Origin: Hypericum androsaemum
Lineage: Eukaryota; Streptophyta; Magnoliopsida; Malpighiales; Hypericaceae
Assembly: GCA_963995505.1 (NCBI GenBank)
Contig: OZ023181.1
Span: 5,431,487 to 5,495,486 of the forward strand
Direction: 5' to 3'
DNA length: 64,000 bases
Shown: positions 9,221 to 20,152 of the stretch, in pieces
How positions within the stretch are numbered: the first letter of the stretch is position 1
Layout: every line of letters starts with the position of its first letter
The notes under the pieces: generated by a model
The model's input: only the letters and a program-made list of their open reading frames with translations
Told to the model about the DNA's origin: nothing
Database searches by the model: none
Program-made: the position numbers and the translations under genes

Positions 9221-9404
9221 AAAAATAGAGAATTCACCGGGCAAACATTAGAAGGCACGTGTGAGGCCGCTTCCTTCCCACTCTCTTCTCTCTCCACCCT
9301 CACCTGTCTCCTCTAACCCCCTCTTTTTTTGTCCGTTTCCTTATGCCGAGCCGGCACTCATGTGAAGTGATATAAATATCTTTGCAAGGGCCAGATTTAA
9401 TGGT

Positions 9405-9625
9405 ATGTCTAAATTAAATGATAATGACATGCCTTGTGAAATGATATTTTTATGTCTGTGCAAGTGATGATGGTATGCATGGGCGAGCTATAATGGTACG
9501 CTTGGATTAGTAATAATGGTATGTTTGTGCGAGTGATAATGGTATATATGTGTAACTGATAATGGTATACTTGTGCGAGGGATAATAGTATGCATGAGTA
9601 ACTGATAATGATATACCCGGTTATA
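9405..9625. repeat. Degenerate tandem repeat (GATAATGGTATGY units of about 28-30 bp)
   Basis: Seven or so units built on GTGATAATGGTATG..TGTGCGA occur in a row with point differences. The long minus-strand reading frame across it is a by-product of the repetition. Confidence 0.6.
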
Positions 9626-9649
9626 ACCACATTGACATGACGAAAGAAA

Positions 9650-10140
9650 AACCATTCATATTCTTTTTAACCATGATATTTTAACATGGTATACATTGTA
9701 AGATCAGTTTATCGCAAAAGTTAATCCAAGAGTAGGATTTTTCCAAAAGAAAAATCATTGACATTCTTAATTTGCACCACGACCATTATTTATATGGTTC
9801 CATCTAGACCTTGGGCCTTGCTAAGTGACTGACTGATTCAAGAGTTATAAATGATGTCTCCCACAAAAAGGTGAAAAGTCTATTTCTTGTTGATAAGTGA
9901 AGTTTGCATGCGAAAAGAGGAGAAAAGAGGAAGGAATTGAGAGAAAGAAAAGTGTAGAGGAAGAGGAGAGGAAAAAAAATAGAGAGAAAAGTGTACAAAT
10001 AAGGAGAAAAAGGCACGGATGACGCACGTTAAAAAGAAAAGAAGGACAGAGCGTTGTAATTACTTTAATGCCATTTTGTGGACACGTGTGAGCTGTACAT
10101 TATTAAATTTGGGTGCACGATTTTTTAGAGTTTATAGACG
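9650..10140 (+). other. Duplicated flank block B, copy 1
   Basis: This matches 13590-13960 plus 14581-14725 in order (for example ACCATGATATTTTAAC, GGTTCCATC.AGACCTTG, AGCTGT.CAT..TTAAAT.TGGGTGCA). It lacks the 617-bp hAT-like element found in the other copy, so it shows the empty site (ACAAATAA once, about 9987-9997). No gene is seen in it. Confidence 0.7.
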
Positions 10141-11270
10141 GTCCCATCCGGGAGTAGATTAAGTGGGGACAATGATTGTTCCCACTGAAATGGATCAAAG
10201 GGAGTAATAACATGATCCGGGGTATTAGTGAAAAAGCATAAATAATCTAACCAATCTAGAAATTAGGGTTAATAGGTTAATGAAAAAGATTAAAAAAGGG
10301 CAAAAAAATTGGCTGACAAAAGGGAAACCAACACAGGGACGTTTCGTCTACCAACGCCGAAAATCCAATAATGACTAAACCAACGCAGACACCATTAAGC
10401 CTTTCAACCTTTCGTCTCCCACTTTGTTTCCAATTGAGCTTCAGCTATCAGCTCTCTGCCATTCCAATTGAGTTTGAGCTAGCACATCCCTACCATTAAA
10501 CCATTCGGACCAAAACTTCCGTTTATGGCTATAGCAAACCTAAGTCGAGAAAATGAAGATGAATGCTTCGATGGGAAAATAAATGACATCCCGTTAATTG
10601 GAAGTAAATACTAGTTGTTTATTTCATATAAAAGTTTAAGTTGAAAAGTTTTTTTAATCATTTTGGTTCGACATTGGTTTGCATGTTCATATTCATTTAG
10701 TTACATTTTTTTTGTTGTTATTGATTTTGGAGAAACTCCGACAAGAACCACCACCGATGAAATTGAAAATAATGAAACGCATTTTAGTGGAACAACTGTA
10801 AACCAAGATAACAGAGAGACATGTTTAAGTGACAATCAAAACCTTGATGGAATATAAGGTTTGTACGCTATTGATTTGTATGTGTTCCGATATTGATTTG
10901 GATAAGTGCTGATATTAGTTACGGCCGATTCCACTTTAAGCCACAAGTGAGTTATGTTTAACTAGGTTAGGGATTGGGAATAGTTGTTCGGGGTCACCAG
11001 TTTTATAGACTTGTAGGTTTTTATGGGCTTGCGGGCTACTCGTAGGTGTGAGATCAGGGGATTAATAAAGTAAGAATTTTTTAAATAGGGATATTTCGGA
11101 TATCCGAAATAATAATTTATTATTTGAACTGGAGTTCGAGTCCGAGTCCGAAAATTTTATTTCGGATAATCTTATTCCGAATCCAAATTAAAAACTATCG
11201 GAGTTCAAATCCGAAAAAATTTCAGATAACTAATTTTTTATTCACCCTTAGATCAGAATTATACGAGAAT
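10141..11270. other. Intergenic, no gene seen
   Basis: A 64-residue open frame at 10663-10857 has no recognisable family. The stretch 11090-11250 has repeated TCCGA/GGATA phrases (TATCCGAAATAATA, GTCCGAGTCCGA) and looks like a small inverted-repeat element, but its ends are not clear. Confidence 0.4.
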
Positions 11271-11559
11271 TTGATTCATTTAAAAAGAATAAATTTCTAA
11301 AAAAGACCCCACATTATTTGACTTTAAATTTAAATGTTATAGATTTCAAAAAAATTGTAAAACTGTAGAACCCAATTTAGAAACTAATTTTCTAATAATA
11401 TTTTTTGTGTTATAGATTTAAAAATGATATTTGACTTTAAATTTAAATGTAGAACCCCACATTATTTTTCTAATAATATTTGACTTTAAATTTAAATGTT
11501 ATAGATTTAAAAATTATTCATATTTTTTTCTAAAAAAAGAATTCATATTCTTTTCCACG

Positions 11560-11800
11560 TAGGCAGGGTACTAAGAGTTTTTTCTTGCATCAGGCACAAC
11601 AAAGCGTAGTTTCCCAGCTGGCGACCTCGGTGTATACGTGTCCACTTAGTTTCCTTAACCTACTACTTCACCCGTTGCCTATAAATATCTCACTCCCGCC
11701 CCCTTTCCCTCCTAAGACTTCCACGCTTCACTAGCTCTTCGCAAAATAAACCAGGCACTTCCCTTCGGTTTCTTTTATAGTCTCCCAAATTAATAAGCTT
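11560..11800 (+). promoter_or_regulatory. Promoter of the CBF/DREB1 pseudogene (copy 2)
   Basis: TATAAATA at 11680-11687, ABRE-like ACGTGTCC at 11636-11643 and CCACGTAGGC near 11560 match copy 1. A short stretch between the CAGCTGG and CGGTG motifs is deleted relative to copy 1. Confidence 0.55.
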
Positions 11801-11817
11801 CGATTTTGAGTCATTGT

Positions 11818-12730
11818 ATGTCTACTCAGTTCGGAGCCTCCGATTCCTTCTCCTCAGGTACAGACACCATAATGCAGCAGGAGCACGGGTAATCCTCCTT
11901 ATCCTCCGGCAAGGCCGCCAGCCTCCTGCCTTAATCCGACGAGGAGGTCACATGCTACTCGCTGGCGACCAGTCAGACGAAGAAGCGAGCTGGGAGGAGG
12001 GTCTTCAAGGAGACCCGCCACCAGGGGCGGAGCCAGAAAATTTCGAGAGTGGGAGCAATATAACTTAATAATGGTACAGATTAGTATTCTAGTTTCAATT
12101 TTTAAGTAGATTAATTTTTTTTGGAGTCAATTTCTAATTTTAGTGAGAACATACGTTAAAAATATACTAGTTATCAAAAAAAAAATTAAGTGAATTGCCC
12201 CACTTCCCTAAACGTGGCCCCGCCACCCGGTTTTCAGAGGGGTCAGGAAGAGGAACAGCGACAAGTGGGTTTACGAAATGCGGGAGCCCAACAACAAGAC
12301 TTCTCGGATTTGGCTCGGGACTTATCCCACATCGGAAATGGTCGCTCGGGCTCACGACGTGGCAGCCCTCGCCTTCAGGGGGAAATCCGCTTGCCTGAAC
12401 TTTGGTGACTCGGCATGGAAGCTTTCCATTCCGGCTTCCATGGATACTAAGGTGATCCAGAGGGCCGCTAATGAGGCCGCTCAGATGTTCCAGCCGTCGT
12501 GGCCGGAACATCATCAACCAGAGGGCTTCGTCGCTGCCTCCGGTAGTAGCTCTCACGAGGAGAAAAATGAGGTGTACGTGGATGAAGAAGAGGTTTTTGA
12601 CATGCCTAGGTTGCTTGCTGACATGGCTCAAGGTCTTCTACTCTCTCCTCCAAATTTTGTTGTGGATGGTGTGGACAAGTGGGACCATGATGAGACTCAG
12701 GCTGGCCAATTTTCACTGTGGGGTCACTAG
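11818..12730 (+). pseudogene. CBF/DREB1 pseudogene, copy 2
   Basis: The start [17 protein letters not shown] is shared with copies 1 and 3. In-frame TAA codons at 11890-11892 (codon 25) and 11932-11934 (codon 39) end the protein early. A 196-bp insertion (12023-12218) then splits the gene just before the AP2 domain core. After it, the remaining AP2 domain and acidic tail are open and close to the other copies ([17 protein letters not shown], ending LWGH). Promoter and 3' flank are preserved, so this is a duplicated gene that died later, not a retrocopy. Confidence 0.92.
12023..12218. mobile_element. 196-bp MITE-like insertion in the CBF pseudogene
   Basis: It begins AGGGGCGGAGCCAG and ends with an imperfect inverted match (GTGGCCCCGCC side). 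It is flanked by CCCGCCACC on both sides (12014-12022 and 12219-12227), giving an 8-9 bp target duplication. Copies 1 and 3 show the uninterrupted site. GGGGCGGAGCC ends with 8-bp duplications are common for hAT MITEs in plants, so hAT is the likely family. Confidence 0.7.
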
Positions 12731-13585
12731 ATTTGGTTTTTCGCAGCTCCACCATTTTTGTGGCTAGCTGTAGTTTCATGAAATGTGTTTTTTTTGTTTT
12801 CTTATAAGTTAGAATATTGTTTCATGTACTAATTCTTTTCCGGTATCCTCACTTCTCTGGTTTTTTATGTTGGGGAGAGGATCGATGGTGGCCAAGATTG
12901 TTTATGGTATCTGGAGTTAATCTTTAATAAAGAGAATAATTCATCTTATTAATGTGGTTTGATAATTTTTTAATTAAGTATTTTGTGTTTTCGATATCTT
13001 TTAAAAAATATATCATTTTAATATTTTTCGGCTTGACAATTTTTTTGACAAAATATCACGAAGTGGTAATGTAGGTTTTTCAAATTCACGCTTTAATGTC
13101 GGGGTGTGAGTGCCACATCTATGAAATGACATTTTTCTCTCCCATTCTTTGCACTCACTATTATTTCGAATTTGATATTATAAGAAAAACGAAAAAATTT
13201 GACAAAAATACAACAAAAAGTACAATAAAAAAGTTGTCCCACTCATATCTTTTATCTACTCCAGATGTCTCTCTCATCCGTCCACCGACCATCATCGTCA
13301 CCGCCTAGCTGCTAAAAGACCTCTCTCTCTTCTCCCCTCCTTCACTACTCCGACGACATAATTTCTTTTTTGGGTTGGGACGGACCATCCTCTTTCACTC
13401 CTTCGAAGTTCGACCCACCGCCGCTGACACTTCCCGACCCAAGCCGCTTAGAGTTGCTTAGTCACCCGCATTTGTCGCCCTTCGCTTCTTTACCTTCTGT
13501 TGCCCAAATGAGTTGTTTTTTATTTCACATAACATTTTGAGATATATATGTAGAGCTCAAAAAGTTATGCTAAAAGAAAAATGGT
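12731..13585 (+). other. 3' flank of copy 2, duplicated in copy 3
   Basis: 12780-13010 matches 17285-17580 (TTCTTATAAGTTAGA, GATCGATGGTGGCCAAGATTG, TTCATCTTATTAATGTGG), and 13250-13560 matches 18445-18735. No gene is seen. The match is broken in copy 3 by the insertion at 17818-18422 and ends at the hAT insertion at 18732. Confidence 0.7.
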
Positions 13586-14725
13586 TGACATTCTTTTTAA
13601 CCATGATATTTTAACTTGGTATACATCGTAAGTTTAATTTACTGCAAAAATTTAATCCTAGAGTAGTACTTTTCCAAAAGAAAAACCGTTGACATTCTTA
13701 ATTTACACCAAGGCCATTGTTTATGTGGTTCCATCCAGACCTTGATCCTTGCTAACTGACTGATCCAAGAGTTCCAATTGATGTTTCCCAAGACGAATGT
13801 GAAAAGTCAATTCTTGCTAATAAGTAAAATGAGAATGGTCGTAGGCCAAAAGTGGAAGAGAGGTTGGGGAAGTGTGGAGATTGCATGTGAAAAATAGGAG
13901 AAAAGAGAGGAATAAAGAGAGAAAGAAGGCAGAATAGGAAGAGAGAGAAAAATGAACAAATAAATAGGGAGGCCATAAATATTTATACCTTGAGGGTCGA
14001 ACCATACCTTTATTTCATGGGTCGAGGGTATGTTAATTTTGACTGGGTCTAGAGTAGGATATGAGTATGGGTCCACTTTTCGAGGTGGGGTATAGGGTAG
14101 GGTATGAATCCTATAAATTCATACCATATCATTACTATTTTACCCTAATTTAGACCCTACCCTAACTAGACCCTATTTAAACCCTAATTAAACCTTTCTA
14201 TCTTTAAAATTTACTTATAAATTGTAATAGAGTTCTCAAATATTATGAAATATGTTCCATGATATCGACTCCAAAATTCGAAGTATATACAATTTTAATT
14301 TTTTTATTGATATACTAGAAGATATTTCATGATTAATATTCACATATTCATTATGATTTATTAGAATTTTATATAAAGAATTAAAATTTTATATTTAAAA
14401 ATTATCAATAATGTCTTGCATTTAATTCAAGGGTCGGACCCTGTAGACCCTGCGGACCCTGAGAGTAAGGGTTTGGATCTAATAATGAGATTTGTCGAAG
14501 GTCTAGGATATGATATGGGTCTAACTTTCCAAACTAGGGTATGGGTAGAGTCCTACCAATACTCACCCATTGCCATCCCTACAAATAAAGAGAAAAAAGT
14601 TAGGGATAACGCAAGGTAAAGAGGAAAGAATGGTAGCGATGTGATTACCTTAATGATCCTTTGCAGACACGCATGAGCTGTCCATCGTTAAATCTGGGTG
14701 CATGACTTTTTAGAGCCTATGGACG
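13586..14725 (+). other. Duplicated flank block B, copy 2
   Basis: Homologous to 9650-10140, but interrupted by the hAT-like element at 13964-14580. Pyrimidine-rich minus-strand frames here (Phe/Ser/Leu-rich) are compositional. Confidence 0.65.
13964..14580. mobile_element. hAT-like non-autonomous element, 617 bp
   Basis: An 8-bp direct repeat ACAAATAA flanks it (13956-13963 and 14581-14588), while the homologous site near 9990 has it once. The ends are an imperfect inverted repeat (AGGGAGGCCAT against AGGGATGGCAAT read from the right). The interior has GGGTAGGGTATG and ACCCTACCC phrases on both sides. No transposase is present. Confidence 0.75.
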
Positions 14726-15414
14726 ACCTTGATGAAGCTTTGGACAAACCAGACCAAATTCCAATAGTCTGCACTCAATCTGAAGCCAAACTTTGTGCCG
14801 TGCAAATCTATAAGGTAGGGGTGAGCACCAAACCTGATTAAATTGCAGAAAAGCCGAAAAAAGCAAACCGCAATCAAAGTCGTGGTGACGATGCGGTGTG
14901 ACAGCGACAGTGCACCACATGGTGTCGTATGCGGTGTTGGGTTTCTATGAAACCGCAACACCGTGACACTCAAGGTATAAATTGACGTTGTTTCATACTT
15001 AAGTTACGGTAGTTTAAAACAATGTCGTTTTGGGCTCATATATATTTAATTTTTCCAGCCCTCAAGTTACCCATTCTCTTCTTTCGAAAGCTCTCCTACT
15101 GGCTCCTTCCGGCTTATACTCTACAAACATGGACTCATATCCATACCCTATCATAGAGTGAGTTAAAGTCAACATACCCTAGATTCATAAGGTAAGGATT
15201 GGGTCCGACCCATAGGGCATGGATATTTCTGCCATTTCTACTATGAGTTTGTGAATTTTTCACACTTGCATAGTAGCCCATTTCATTTATACTAACCGGT
15301 GTGTGATTCTCAATACGCCATCTCAAACGAGACCCATCAGGTCAAAAATTGTACTATCTTTGACTTTGCCAATGTTAATCCACTTTGATATAATGTTAAA
15401 ATCTCCATACAATA
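14726..15414. other. Intergenic, repeat-like, no gene seen
   Basis: 14815-14990 contains GCGGTG-rich phrases in opposite orientations, resembling the end of a hAT-type element. 15290-15345 has a dispersed phrase (GTGATTCTCAATACGCC...CAAACGAGACCCATC) that recurs at 25205 and 25440. No credible protein. Confidence 0.4.
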
Positions 15415-16244
15415 TAAGACATAGAGATATATTGAAAATAAAATTTAATAATATTCAGATTTGGATTCGAGAAATTCATTATAAAAAAAAACTGTTGGGC
15501 TACAATAGTAGTTCCAGAAGCCGAAGCACCGAAGCGGCTGGCAATACATACCATAAAAAGCAAGAACGAGGTGGCATAAAGCAAAGAGAAAACGTGTCAC
15601 TCCAAACACTAGCCTCCAAGTTTCCTTGTGTATATTCACTAGACGACGAAACCAAATCATACATCATTCATTTCTTTATTGTTACTTTTCCGGTGAAACC
15701 CTTTTTGTTTTTTTATCCAAATATCTCTTGGTAATGATGAGAGGGGTAATATAATTTCATTCATTTAGTTTTGGTTGAAGTTTAGAAGAAGAAGATGAAG
15801 TGAGAGGAAAAAAAAGTCACGAAAAAAAGAGAGAGATGGGAAAGATATTTTTGTCTTTTTACGTAGAAATTTGTCGAAAAAAATTGCATATTATGACAAC
15901 AGAAATTCGAGAGTATAAGAAAATCAAATAGGAAGACAGAAAAATTATTTTCCAAAAATTGAGAGACCCAAAAAGTTATATGACCAATCCCCATAGACGA
16001 TTTCTTTATTATTACCTTTTCCCGTGAGAGTAATCTCTTGATAAGAGCTAAGGAGAACAGAATAGTAACACTCTTTGATTTATTTAAGAAAAACAGAATA
16101 ATAAATAAGGCCCAATATTATTTGAATTTGAATATTATAGATTTCAAAAAAAAGTCAAACCTAATTTTATAAAGTAATTTTTCTTATCGTAAAACTTAAA
16201 TTGAGATCTATTTAAAATTCTTAAAAAAGAATTCGTATTCTTTT

Positions 16245-16500
16245 CCACGTAGGCAAGGGCACTAGCCACTAAGGCTATTTTATTGCATCAGGCACAACGA
16301 AGCGTAGTTTCCCAGCTGGCAACGTCGGCGACCTCGGTGTTATGTCCACTTAGTTTCCTTGTCCTACTACTTCACCCGTTGCCTATAAATACCCCACTCC
16401 CACCCCCGTTCCCTCCCAAAGACTTCAACACTTCACTAGCTCTACTATTCTTCACAAAATGAACCAGAAACTTTCCTTCGGTTTCTTTTAGAGTGTGTGA
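16245..16500 (+). promoter_or_regulatory. Promoter of CBF/DREB1 copy 3
   Basis: TATAAATA at 16384-16391 and CCACGTAGGC near 16245 are conserved. The ABRE-like ACGTGTC of copies 1 and 2 is lost here (the aligned stretch reads GGTGTTATGTCCACTTAG). A CRT/DRE core on the minus strand (GCCGAC, plus-strand GTCGGC at 16324-16329) exists only in this copy. Confidence 0.65.
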
Positions 16501-16539
16501 AATTAATAAGCTTCGACTTCGAGCCATTGATCCCTAGCT

Positions 16540-17247
16540 ATGTCTACTCAGTTCGGAGCCTCCGATTCGGTCTCCTCGGGTACAGACACCAAAATGCAGC
16601 AGGAGGACGGGTACTCCTCCTTATCCTCCGGCGGGGCCGCCAGCCTCCCGCCTCAATCCGACGAGGAGGTCACATGCCACTCGCTGGCGACCAGCCAGCC
16701 GAAGAAGCGAGCTGGGAGGAGGGTCTTCAAGGAGACTCGACACCCGGTTTTTAGAGGGGTCAGGAAGAGGAACAGCGACAAGTGGGTTTGCGAAATGCGG
16801 AAGCCCAACAACAAGACTGCTCGGATTTGGCTCGGGACTTATGCCACAGCGGAAATGGCAGCTCGGGCTCACGACGTGGCAGCTCTCGCCTTCAGGGGGA
16901 AATCCGCTTGCCTGAACTTTGCTGACTCGTCATGGAAGCTTCCTATTCCGGCTTCCATGGATACTAAGGTGATCCAGAGGTCTGCTAATGAGGCTGCCCA
17001 GATGTTCCAGCCGCCGCGGCTCGAACATCATCAACCGGAGGGCTCGGTCGCTGCCTCTGGTAGTAGCTCTCACGAGGAGAAAAATGAGGTGTACGTGGAC
17101 GAAGAGGAGATTTTTGGCATGCCTAGGTTGCTTGCTGACATGGCTCAAGGTCTTCTACTCTCTCCTCCCCATTATTTTGTGGATGGTGTGGAGAAGGGGG
17201 ACCACGAGGAGACCGAGGATGGCCAATTTTCATTGTGGGGCTACTAG
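16540..17247 (+). CDS. CBF/DREB1-type AP2/ERF transcription factor, copy 3
   Basis: 235 residues, intronless, collinear with copy 1. The CBF signature [16 protein letters not shown] (54-69), AP2 domain (about 70-127) and LWGY end are present. Two signature positions differ. AP2 position 19, Glu in copies 1 and 2 and in typical CBFs, is Lys here (residue 88, AAG at 16801-16803), and the downstream DSAWK motif is DSSWK. AP2 Val14 (V83) is kept. Residue 102 is Ala where copy 1 has Pro. The frame is fully open, and the promoter TATA and 3' flank are intact, so it is probably expressed. The role is expected to be nuclear CRT/DRE binding in cold or drought response, but the Glu-to-Lys change could alter affinity or specificity. 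Confidence 0.93.
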   Translation: MSTQFGASDSVSSGTDTKMQQEDGYSSLSSGGAASLPPQSDEEVTCHSLATSQPKKRAGRRVFKETRHPVFRGVRKRNSDKWVCEMRKPNNKTARIWLGTYATAEMAARAHDVAALAFRGKSACLNFADSSWKLPIPASMDTKVIQRSANEAAQMFQPPRLEHHQPEGSVAASGSSSHEEKNEVYVDEEEIFGMPRLLADMAQGLLLSPPHYFVDGVEKGDHEETEDGQFSLWGY

Positions 17248-17817
17248 ATTGGGTTTTTCGTGCTTAGTTTTTTGAGGCTAGCTGTAGTGTCAGGAAATTA
17301 TTTTTTTAATTCTTATAAGTTAGACTATTCTTTTTTTAGGGGAATAAGTTAGACTATTCTTGATGTAGTAATTCTTTTTTCTGTTTCCTCACTTCTCTGG
17401 TTTTTTATATTGGGGCTCTGATCGATGGTGGCCAAGATTGTTCATGGTATCTTGAGTTAATCCTTAATAAAGAATAATTCATCTTATTAATGTGGTTTGA
17501 TAATTTTTTATCTAGGTTGTTTGTGTTTTCACGGTCTTTATAGGAAAATATAATTCTTCGGTTTGACAATTTTTTTTGACGAAGTACTATGTTGAGTTTT
17601 TTGATAACCGAAATTTTCGAGTTCATACTTAAGTGATGAAATCATAATCAAAGTTAATTTCATGATAGTTGAGGTTTGTGTGACTGACCACACATGTCAT
17701 TCTTTCTATCATGTTTGTGCTATTATGACGAGTTTGATATTTTTAGAAAAAATTTGATAAAATACAGAAAAATAAAAATAAAAATAAGTGTTAAGGACAC
17801 TTTTTTTTGACGGGAGG
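17248..17817. other. 3' flank of copy 3, no gene seen
   Basis: Shares AATAAAG and ATTCATCTTATTAATGTGG with the flank of copy 2. AT-rich; no credible frame. Confidence 0.5.
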
Positions 17818-18422
17818 GTTAAGAACACTTAAATACCTTATATTATTGAAAATAAACACTTAGATTCCTGTGTTATAGAAGTACCCAAAAAATACCATGA
17901 ATTATTCATAACACTTAAATTTTCACATGGAAAAGTTCATTATACCCTTAAGCAAAATAAAAATCTTAAAAAATTAACCAAAGGACGGGAACGTGAGGTG
18001 CGCCCGAAAGTGGGGGCTGGTAGCTACGGCGGGGCACGAGGCCGGGGTCAGGTCGCTGAAGGAGCTCATCCGGCTGTGCTGCGAGTGGTGAGTCACTGCT
18101 TTCACCGTTTTCACCTTTTCCTGCGACAACGTGACCAGGCCTAAGGTCATATTATGACATAATCAAAGCAGCGAAAGAAACAATTCCATTGAGATTAAAC
18201 AAAAAATCTTTTGTCCCTGCATGCCCGGAGGGAGAACTAGAGACAAATTGGATGATTACGCTGCCTAAAAGGGATCAAACTTTTCCAAGAGATATAATGG
18301 ACTTTTCTATATAAAAATTTAAATTTTATAAAATAACTCTGACTATTTTTTTTGGCTATTTCTATAATACAGACTTAAATGTCTATTTCCAATAATTCTG
18401 GGTATCTAAGTGTTTTTAACCC
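17818..18422. mobile_element. Inverted-repeat element with a GC-rich captured core
   Basis: The left arm (17818-17960: GGGTTAAGAACACTTA... AAAGTTCATTATACCC) pairs with the right arm (about 18290-18422) read in reverse. The homologous flank of copy 2 (about 13220-13260) lacks it. The arms resemble those of the element at 23046-23596. The core (about 17985-18105) is markedly GC-rich and reads HEAGVRSLKELIRLCCEW in one plus frame, ending at a GTGAGT that would fit a splice donor. This looks like a captured exon piece of unknown origin. No clean target duplication was found. Confidence 0.6.
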
Positions 18423-19183
18423 TAAAACAATTCTTCCAGCCATATATTTGTCTACTCCACATGTCTCTCTCTAACCCGACCACCGACCATCTTCGTCATC
18501 ACCTGGCTGCCAAAATACATCTCTCTTTTCTCCCCTCCTTCGCTACTTCGATGACACGACCTCCTTTTGGGTTGGGACGAACCCTTATTTAACCCACCGC
18601 CGCCGACACTTCCCTATCCAAGCTGCTTACGGTTGCGTTGTTACCCACATTCGTCGCCCTTCACTTCTTTACCTTCGGATACCCAAATGAGTTTTCTTGT
18701 TGCACGATGTTCTGAGATCTATACATAAAACCATGGTTTTAAAAAACGACCCGGAGGCTGACCCGGAATTTTTCCCGTCCTCCGGGTCAGACGGTCCGAC
18801 CGGTCGGACCATAATTTTTTTATTTTTTGTATTTTAAAATTAATATATAAGTAGTACCTAAAAAAGCCACAAGCCGATGACCAGGCCCAGGCACGCTAAA
18901 AAGGCTTGCATTAAATAATTGGAGTGTGCTACTTAAAAGCCCATAATTATTAAACCTCCTTTAACTTGCAAGTAAAAAGAATCAATTAAGTGGGTGAACG
19001 TGTAATTAAACCAACAAAATGCTTACTACCAAAATGCTATTAACTCACCTTCCGGGAGTAACATATGATCCAGGAATACTAAATATCACCACCTAGCCTT
19101 AGTTGCTTATAAAACCAGAGGTGCCAGCAACTGTATTAACATACGATCCATAATTTCACACTAACATCACCACCTAACTTTAG

Positions 19184-19411
19184 TTACTTACAAAACCATC
19201 TAGTGGTTCTTCTTGTTGGATGCGTATATCCATGGCCCAAACTTTGCGAGTTCATGACATCCATTGGAATTCCAGCATGAATAAACCACATTAAAAAAGT
19301 CACATCCGCTTCATGCCATGCTGCATCCCTCTTTGGAGCATTGCTTGATTGTGTTTGAGTTTCGGCTTCAGATTCAGGACGAGCTTCTCTAATGTTAGAC
19401 ATGTCTATCAC
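19184..19411 (-). pseudogene. hAT transposase-like fragment
   Basis: A 75-residue minus frame includes NAPKRDAAWHEADVTFLMWF and IHAGIPMDVMNS. The 'F...GIP...V.NS' pattern is found in the amino-terminal part of plant hAT transposases. There is no dimerisation domain and no catalytic core, so the protein is a remnant within the deletion derivative. The identification rests on a short motif. Confidence 0.45.
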
Positions 19412-20152
19412 ATATCAAATAAAATTAACCAAGTCAAGATTAAATAATAAAGCAATCCCACACTGTGACTAAAGCAAGCACACACCGTAACCCATCTACA
19501 AAGCAATCACACATGGAGCTCCAAATTCCATTGGTTCCTTCCATCTTCCAAAAGATAACCAATAGACAAAAAAACACAGTAAAAAGTATCAAAGAATTTG
19601 GTTCCGCAAAAATTAACTAAAAGTCTAAAACCCATATTAAGCTATAACTAAAGCAAACAATGAAGCAAGCACCCACGCATCCATAAAGCAAGCACCCACT
19701 ATAACTAATGCAAGCACCCACTGTAACCCAAAGAAAAAAAATACAGCAGCAAGTATCAAATAATTTGGTTCCGAAAAAACATCAAAGGCTAGTATCAGTC
19801 CGAGAATAATGAAAGAGTTCTACCTGTGTCGCAAAGAGTCAGCAGCTTAACCGTTTTCCGAAGTCCACACCTACATCCAACAACAAAACAACCAAACGCC
19901 ATCAAAGTCCACACCTACACCAAGAGTTGGTTAATCCTTCTCCTCCAATGCACAAGGATTACAATCGGAAAGCAACCAAACAAAATCCATACAAGACAAA
20001 GCGACGATGAGCATAAGTAAAAGTAAAATCGGAAAGCAAAAGTACAAAAGGTACGAGCTAGATCCTCTTGCCAAGTACCAACCCCAGAATCCCCAATCAA
20101 CAAAGTGACGAGGACGACGCGTCGCCTGAACGGAGACCCATAATTTTTTATT

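Larger units (their letters stand above)
15415..18720 (+). other. Tandem duplicated block, copy 3
   Basis: Matches block copy 1 upstream of and through the gene, and block copy 2 downstream. It provides the empty sites for the Mutator-like element (about 15545-15575) and the SINE (about 15655-15690) of copy 1. Confidence 0.8.

Noticed and set aside
9405..9625. CRISPR-like or coding tandem array
   Set aside because: Units are degenerate without unique spacers and lie in a plant genome; the reading frame is incidental.
10663..10857. 64-residue frame between CBF copies 1 and 2
   Set aside because: No recognised family, no clear promoter, and AT-rich context; not enough to call a gene.
13752..14076. 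Minus-strand Phe/Ser/Leu-rich small proteins
   Set aside because: They come from GA-rich plus-strand sequence and are broken in the homologous block at 9800-10030.
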